Origin: Dendrobium chrysotoxum
Lineage: Eukaryota > Streptophyta > Magnoliopsida > Asparagales > Orchidaceae
Direction of reading: 5' to 3'
Assembly: GCA_019925795.1 (NCBI GenBank)
Contig: CM034304.1
Location: forward strand, 25,374,228 to 25,438,227
DNA length: 64,000 nt
Under the pieces are notes generated by a model. The model was not told where the DNA came from, searched no databases, and was given only the letters and a program-made list of their open reading frames with translations. The position numbers and the translations under genes were made by a program. Positions 57,278-64,000 of this stretch are shown here, in pieces (within the stretch, counting starts at the first letter, position 1; each line of letters begins with the position of its first letter).

Positions 57278-58073
57278 ACATGCTTGAATAATGCTTTTAT
57301 TATTACCTATGGGACTGTTTGGTTTAAAGTAATTTGAGTGTAGAGTGAAAGGAATGCAAGGATTTTAGAATTTTAGGTGTTTAGTTGGATGAAAAATAAA
57401 TTCAATATAATTTATTGCTGCATTTGAAATTCACCTTTTAGTTCATTTTTGGTATATTCAAAGATCACCTAATTTCGGTAATTTTCGAATACACCACATC
57501 ACCATTCTCACCTACGCTAGCCATTTGCCACCGTCGTCGTCACCCCTGGCCCTCGCTACAACCATCGGTTGCCTACCATGGCCATCACCCTCACTGTCTA
57601 TGATCCCAGTAGCTGACCGTCATATTTCTAAAATACTTGTATTTGAAATGCATCATAACAACAACAACAACAAGCCTTTATCCCACTACGTGTGGTCAGC
57701 TGCATGAATTTTTTCTTTCCGTCATGTCCCATTAAGAGTTAAAATCTCATTGAAATGCATCATAACTAACTAAGAAATAATTCATTGCGTTTGATTTGCA
57801 TTCAACTATACAACTTATGCATTTCTAAAATGTATATATTTGTTCTACATTGTATTTAAAGCTACTCTGAATTCCAAATTCCTCCAAAAAACAACCCTAA
57901 ATTGATGGAATTGATCCACTAGTAATTTTCATGTTGTATGACGTAAAAAAAATAGTAATTTTCATGTTGGAAATCACAATCATTGATATGTTCTTAATTT
58001 AAAGATAATAAGGCAACAGTTCCAACAATAAAATTGGTAGGAGAATAATCACTCTCTTTAGAGAAGGAGGAGT

Positions 58074-58218
<145 letters not shown>

Positions 58219-59435
58219 CTATCAAAAGTTAAAGCTACGATGGAACTGTATAATAAATCTGGTTTTATAGTTACACATATCAGTAGTTCTAGCGTGTGCT
58301 TATGTTATGTTTTAATTATATAGATGAGCGGCCTTTTGAATATATTCTTGCTTGTGAATGACTTTTTATTTGTGACAATGTATTCGTTTAGTTGTACTTT
58401 GGGCATGTATCCACTGTCCATCAAAGCAAGGTTGAAGGGCTAATTAAGTAAAGTGGAGCGAGGTGGGATTGGATGTATCTTTGGCATGCCGTGTTTTCTA
58501 TCTAAACCAGGACTAGTTAATTGTTTAATCCTCTTTTTATGATATACTAAATTCAAAGGAGACAGGGAGTGATCGTCTAGGTAGGGGTCCAAAAAAAGTA
58601 GCAGCTCCTGGCATGTTTCTAGAATATCAAACTTCCAAGAGAAAAAAGACATGAATAAACTCGATCCCATATTGGAAAGGGAGGGAATGTTATTAGGGAG
58701 GGAGCTACGTAAGTATAGGATTATACTCAAATATGTGAGGCGCATTTTGGTTTAATTAGTGAAGTTTTGTTATGAACTCAACAATCATGTGTGCTCATGA
58801 TTGGGCATACCTGTGATGGGTTACTTTGAAGTTTTTCTAAGTAGGGTAAAATTATAAGGTTCGACTTAGTATGGGATGGTTTGGGCCAAAGAAAACAATA
58901 TTTTATATGTGTGTGTGGGGTTGTTTACAATTAGTATTAGAGCTAGACTTACACTGCAATGTGTAGTTCATTGATGAATTAGTGGAAACTATTGGGCTTG
59001 TGACATCTCGAATTTGAAGAGGATAGTCTGAAGTTGGTTGGGAGTGACTGCCAGGGTAGAGGCCCAAGCAAGAAACGACTCCTGGCAAGCTTCTATGAGA
59101 AAAAGAGTGCAAATATGAATTAAATCCTTCATTGAAAATGAAGAAAAGTTTATTGAGCTATCAGTAAAAGGATTCCATCCAATTGTCAATTCAAAACGTC
59201 ACATTACAATCTTCTGACTTTACTTAATAATTGACTTCCATGGATTGCGAGCCTTACATCATCATAATTGCAGCTCAATTTCTTCCAAAACTATCATCTT
59301 ATTGTTCCATATGATTTCATTTTTTGAACCAGTGTGTTATGATTTTGGGAGCTTAGAGGAAAGAAGGAATTCTTTTTTTTTTTTTCTTTTCAATCAGTAA
59401 TCACTGATGGATGGTTATCTGAATGCATTGGCCAG

Positions 59436-59655
59436 GTTAGGACATCAATCTTCATCATCACAAATATATTCTAGTCTCTTCAAATGTGCTATTTGCCAAT
59501 TGGACCTTGCTCCTTGCGAAGGCATATCAGTTCATGCTGGTTCCATATTTTCCACTAGCTCAAGGCCATGGGAAGGTCCTTTCCTCTGCACCGACTGTCG
59601 AATCAAGAAGGATGCAATGGAAGGCAAGCGTCCCAGTGGTGTCAAGGTTCCATAA
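59436..59655 (+). CDS. Second copy of the last PP2C exon
   Basis: The encoded tail is identical to that at 26317-26536, with the same acceptor (GGCCAG) and stop. Exons 1-7 are absent from this copy, because the gap replaces everything upstream of the middle of intron 7. It is an orphan exon in this assembly. It is either an allelic copy or part of a duplicate gene hidden by the gap. Confidence 0.85.
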
Positions 59656-62600
59656 TTTTTTTCTTCGCCACCATGTTTATTCTTGATTCTTTTACTGGAT
59701 AAAAGTTCTTTTATTTTCTATGGAAAAAAAAAGTTGCTAAGAATATTCTGATATAATTTTTGGTCAAATTGGGCCTGAAAATTGTTCGATTTACTTTGAG
59801 ATGAGTGCCATATAATTTTTTTTGTGCAGCGCTAATCTTAAAGCAAATTCAATGCTTTCAAAGGTCATCTTGACTAAAATTTTATCAGGATATTATCCTA
59901 CACAATTTTTTTTCCCATTTTCTCTGCCATTTTCCTGAACTGTTTGATTATTAAGAGACAAAATAGCTAAAGGAAGTGGTTAGTGATGATGGATGTGGCA
60001 TTTAAATTCAGTTCTTTTGGAGGGTTTTAATATTCAGAGTGTGAAGTAGTCAGTAACAAAAAGCTCAAAATGTTGTGGAATGAGATCATAAGATTTTTTC
60101 TTCAATGTACAGTTTATAGCAAGCTCTATGGCTTGATAAGATATTTGTTAGGAAATTATTGGCTAGTGTGCCTAGTTTTTTTTGCTCTGATTATACTGGA
60201 TTGATGTGGATTTTCTGAATTAGGAATTACTTCTGTGAGATTTGTTCTGGAAAAAGGATTGTTTTGGTGCATAAAATAATGAATTTGGGCATAAAAACAA
60301 TGGAAAGAAAAATATTTGTTGAAGTTTTTTTTCTCTCCTAATTTTTAAAGCATTTGTTTATGAGTTTAAAGGTTTGAATTTGAATCAGCCGAATACACAT
60401 GGGTTTTGGTAGGCTCTAATGTACAATGAGATCACCATAGGACTGTAAGTGAGTCAGTTGGCTCCTGAGACAGCTCAAACTCAACTCGCTAGCGAGTCAA
60501 GCTTATAGAGACTTGAGTATAAATTCAAGCTCCTATATTATATGAGCTTGAGCTCGAGCTTGGCTCGTTCGGCTCATTAGCTTGTCGAGGCAGCTCTATT
60601 AATATTAATGAATATATTGGTATTTATATTAGACTAATTAATTATTTTTTCTCCATGTTTAAAATTAAAAATTAAGCATTCAAGTTGTGCTTGAGCTTTA
60701 TATTTTTCATTCGGGCTTAGCAAATGAGCTTGAGTTAAGTATAAATCAAATGAGCTTGGATTGATTTGATTCCTTTACACTCCTTGGCAACAGTAAAGGA
60801 CTTTTAATGCATATAGCAACCCACATACAAGCAACACCAACTATACTTCAAGTGATCACTACTTGCCTACAAACACTATTAATGGATTTGAAAAGAACAC
60901 ATATACTACCTACGGGTATGAACAAGGGATTCTTAATGTACACAATAGTTCGTCTGTTGGTGAAGACTGGAAACTTATATTATGCTACAATTCACCTATG
61001 AGTAGGAGCATGGAATTTGTAGTGCACACAATAATTTGCCTATGGACAAGGACAAGAGGCTTGTATCAAACAAATCAACCCGCGTGCAAGCGAGAACAGG
61101 GGAACTCGTAACAGACAAGATAATTATTCGAATTGAAATTTTTAATTTCAATTTAATGTATAAACCTTATAAACTATGTTAAATTTAAACTTGAATGGGC
61201 TAAAGGAATTAAACATCTCTCTTATCTGTAGTTAGAAGAAGTCTAATGTGCTTTCTTATGCCATTAGATTCATAACACTCATACAGGCAAATAAAAGATG
61301 CTTCTTGAATTTTATATAAACTTGTACGTGTATTTTAATAACAGTCACTTGCGTAAATCATCACATTTAAATATTTTTAAATTTTCCTCATGCATTAAAA
61401 TATAAATTTCTAAACCTAAGTGCACTGCTTTAAGAAGTATGTCACTGTCTCGAGAAGTGTGCAGTAGCCTCGAGACGAGCATGCGACAGCTTTGAGAAGT
61501 GTGCCACCTCTTTGAGAAGCGTGTCACTGCCTCGGAAATATGCAACAAGCTAGCAAAGCATGTTGTCTTGAGAAATGTGTCGAGACATTGAAAGGTGTGC
61601 AAATAATTGAAAGGGTGCAAACACATTATGTAAATGCATCAAAATATATGCAAGTATATCATGATAACACACTGAAAAACATGTTGATGTATTGAATGCA
61701 TGTGTACGTATTATGCAAGTGCACTTAAAAGCATGTAAGTGTGTAGTGCAAATGCATCAAAAAGCATGCACATCATTTAAAGATAAATTTTAGTTCTCTG
61801 CATGTACTTCGATAAATGTGCTAAATGTACAAACATAAATATCTGAAAATACTACATGAGGTTTAAAGCTCATTATGATTCTATTTTCAAACTAATTACC
61901 TGCATGTATTCTGACAAATATGCTAAACTTGCAAACATCGATGTATGAGAATGTTCCATGGGGTTTAAAGCTCGTTAATGTAAGATTCTATTTAAACTAA
62001 TTACCTGCATGTGCTCCAACCGTCGCATTTAACTCCTAAACCTATGGTTTGAGAATGATGTGCAAGTCAAATTTTCAAGTATAATTCTCCTCCTTGAAAG
62101 GACTAGAGTCGATACAACTTGAATTAATAGAATTGCAAATTCACTTGCAAATTCACAGGAAGATTTTATTTTAAAGTTCATGTTAGGCCTTCAAAGGCTC
62201 TTTAAATGAAACTCATCATAGAAACATAAGATCTCAATTTATAGCGTTCATATGATAACTCATGAGGCAATAATTGAACTCGATTATTTGTTAGCGGGCG
62301 AATAGAGTTGAAAAGTTTCAAATAACCAATTATCTTGGTTTAGGAAATCTATATACTTATCATAGTTAAATGCATGTCATATAGTATTGATGCTATGTAT
62401 GTATCTCATATCTTATTCTAATGCAGTGTAACATGCTAGTGTAGTATATCATGTATGATGTATAATATGTATGAATCATATATTCATATATCATGTAGTT
62501 CTTATAATTTATAATTAATGATTTATATCTATTATATACTCTTATATCAATTTTATCATATATTATATATAAATCATATCATATCATATATTTTATGCAA

Positions 62601-64000
62601 TATATCATATATGCTCCTACCATATGCATATGCAAGCGCTATAAGTAAGGCATATAACTATTTGTGATTTTTTTTTTTATCCAATCCTGTAGGTCAACCT
62701 TATAGAAATCAATCTCAATCACAAGTCATTTAGATCAGGTGAATTTCATATCATAAGTCGTCACTTCCTATCCATCGGCATATCATAGCTATATTATAAC
62801 AAATATGCATGTTATATATGCATATAAAAAAAATTTAATAATTATTTCTCAAATTCTTAAATTAATCCAAATTACTCAATTAGGATATTTCACCCAAACT
62901 ATAAAAATATTCGAGAAAATTTAATATTTCAGTCAAAATGCTCATATTAATGACTTTTATGACATACTAAAAGTTATGAGGTAAAAGTTTGCTAAAAATC
63001 AAGATATCACAACTTTTGTATATTTTAACCAAATTAAATGCATAAAACACAAAATATGCAAAATCATTGAAATTAGAGGTTCAGAGGTAGGGTAATGACA
63101 GTCTACCTTGAGTTGAACAATTTTTTCAATAGGATTGACTGATGAAAATCACTCTATGACCTTCAAATTCTATATTTCTTTTTATCTTTCATCTATTTTC
63201 CTCTGATTTTCTTTCTTTTTTTCTCTATTTCCCTCTCTGTTAGCTAGCCGACTGAGATGAAAGGGAATTTATGGGAATGGACAAAGATATCTAGGAATAA
63301 ATAAATAATATAATATAATAGTTTATAATTATATAAATTGTTTAGTTTTAAATATAAAGATCACATAAATCATTTTATATCTGTAAATTCAGAACTCTAA
63401 AAGTTATGGAGAAATATTCATAAAATAGCCTATCATTTTTAAAAAATTTTGGTGAAATCGGTTTGCAAAACGGACACCTAATGGTTCCAAATCCATCACC
63501 TGTACCAATATGTGTCAATTACAAAAAAAAAATAATAAAAAATAAAAAAAATACCAATATGTGTCAATTTTTGACATTACCCCTAAAATTAGGATAATAT
63601 TATTCTAAATGAAGCACAATAATATCCATCTTATGCTCAAGGCGTTTTTTAAATTTGACTTATAATGAATCCTAAAAATTATTTAGTTCAGCCAAAATAT
63701 GAGCTGTTACACTAAAAGCTCAAATTTTCAGAGCCCATATGTAACATTTTTCAAAGCCGACTTAATTTGAAGGTAGCAAAGAGGGTGGTCAATCCTAAGG
63801 CATCAATTTATGGATGAATCATAACCTCACAATTAAGTATATATTAAAAGATTATAGAATTAAGTTACATCATCTCTCTATTAAATTAACAAGCAAATAT
63901 GGTGCATAATTAGAAGCTTTGGTTTAAGTATTTAATTTGTTAATAATTAACTTAGAAATTTTCCAAATGGTTTGTTAGATTTTTTTTATTAAGTATCAAT

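Noticed and set aside
56736..57291. Open frames across 56736-57291 on both strands
   Set aside because: They consist almost entirely of N and are produced by the gap.
59407..59655. A second functional PP2C-tail gene after the gap
   Set aside because: It is an exact copy of one exon without its upstream exons, in a segment that starts at an assembly gap.

Overview
This is a plant nuclear DNA window: AT-rich, repeat-dominated and gene-poor, with spliced genes carrying GT/AG introns. Only two protein-coding genes look intact, a spliced plant protein phosphatase 2C and an intronless AP-3 complex delta adaptin. The delta-adaptin gene has a very GC-rich 5' half grading into an AT-rich 3' half. Such a gradient is common in monocots, so a monocot is a reasonable but unproven guess. 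I see no tRNA, rRNA, CRISPR array or bacterial-type operon.

Layout. 1-8847 is a SIRE/Maximus-like Ty1-copia element whose 5' LTR is cut by the window edge. It is young (LTRs about 0.8% different where comparable) but its gag-pol is broken by stops and a frameshift. It sits in the 3' internal end of an older Tat/Athila-like gypsy element whose 3' LTR is about 9751-11456. An LTR-like dispersed repeat (about 11515-12873) and AT-rich DNA follow. The PP2C gene runs from 14547 to 26536 in eight exons whose joined length is exactly 434 codons. Its last intron is 9.2 kb and holds a degenerate gypsy element, an old internal duplication, a MITE and a compound microsatellite. After another LTR-like repeat (ending 30593) comes the AP-3 delta gene (34161-36995). 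MITEs of at least two families lie around and downstream of it.

41.5-56.8 kb is old retrotransposon wreckage: an inverted LTR fragment, a gypsy integrase remnant, a reverse-strand copia LTR-gag fragment flanked by 37-bp direct repeats, and a large gypsy-type LTR and leader that runs into a 500-N gap (56778-57277). Everything after the gap (57278-64000) is a near-identical second copy of 24156-30882, including the last PP2C exon. Because the copy starts exactly at the gap, a retained alternative haplotype contig is more likely than a real 33-kb duplication.

The most interesting signals are two structured arrays in the copia LTR. In U3 there are six pairs of an imperfect palindrome, with about 21 bp between partners and about 107 bp between pairs. 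In the transcribed leader there are five short hairpins whose two stem arms change together while the flanking AAAGGAG stays constant.
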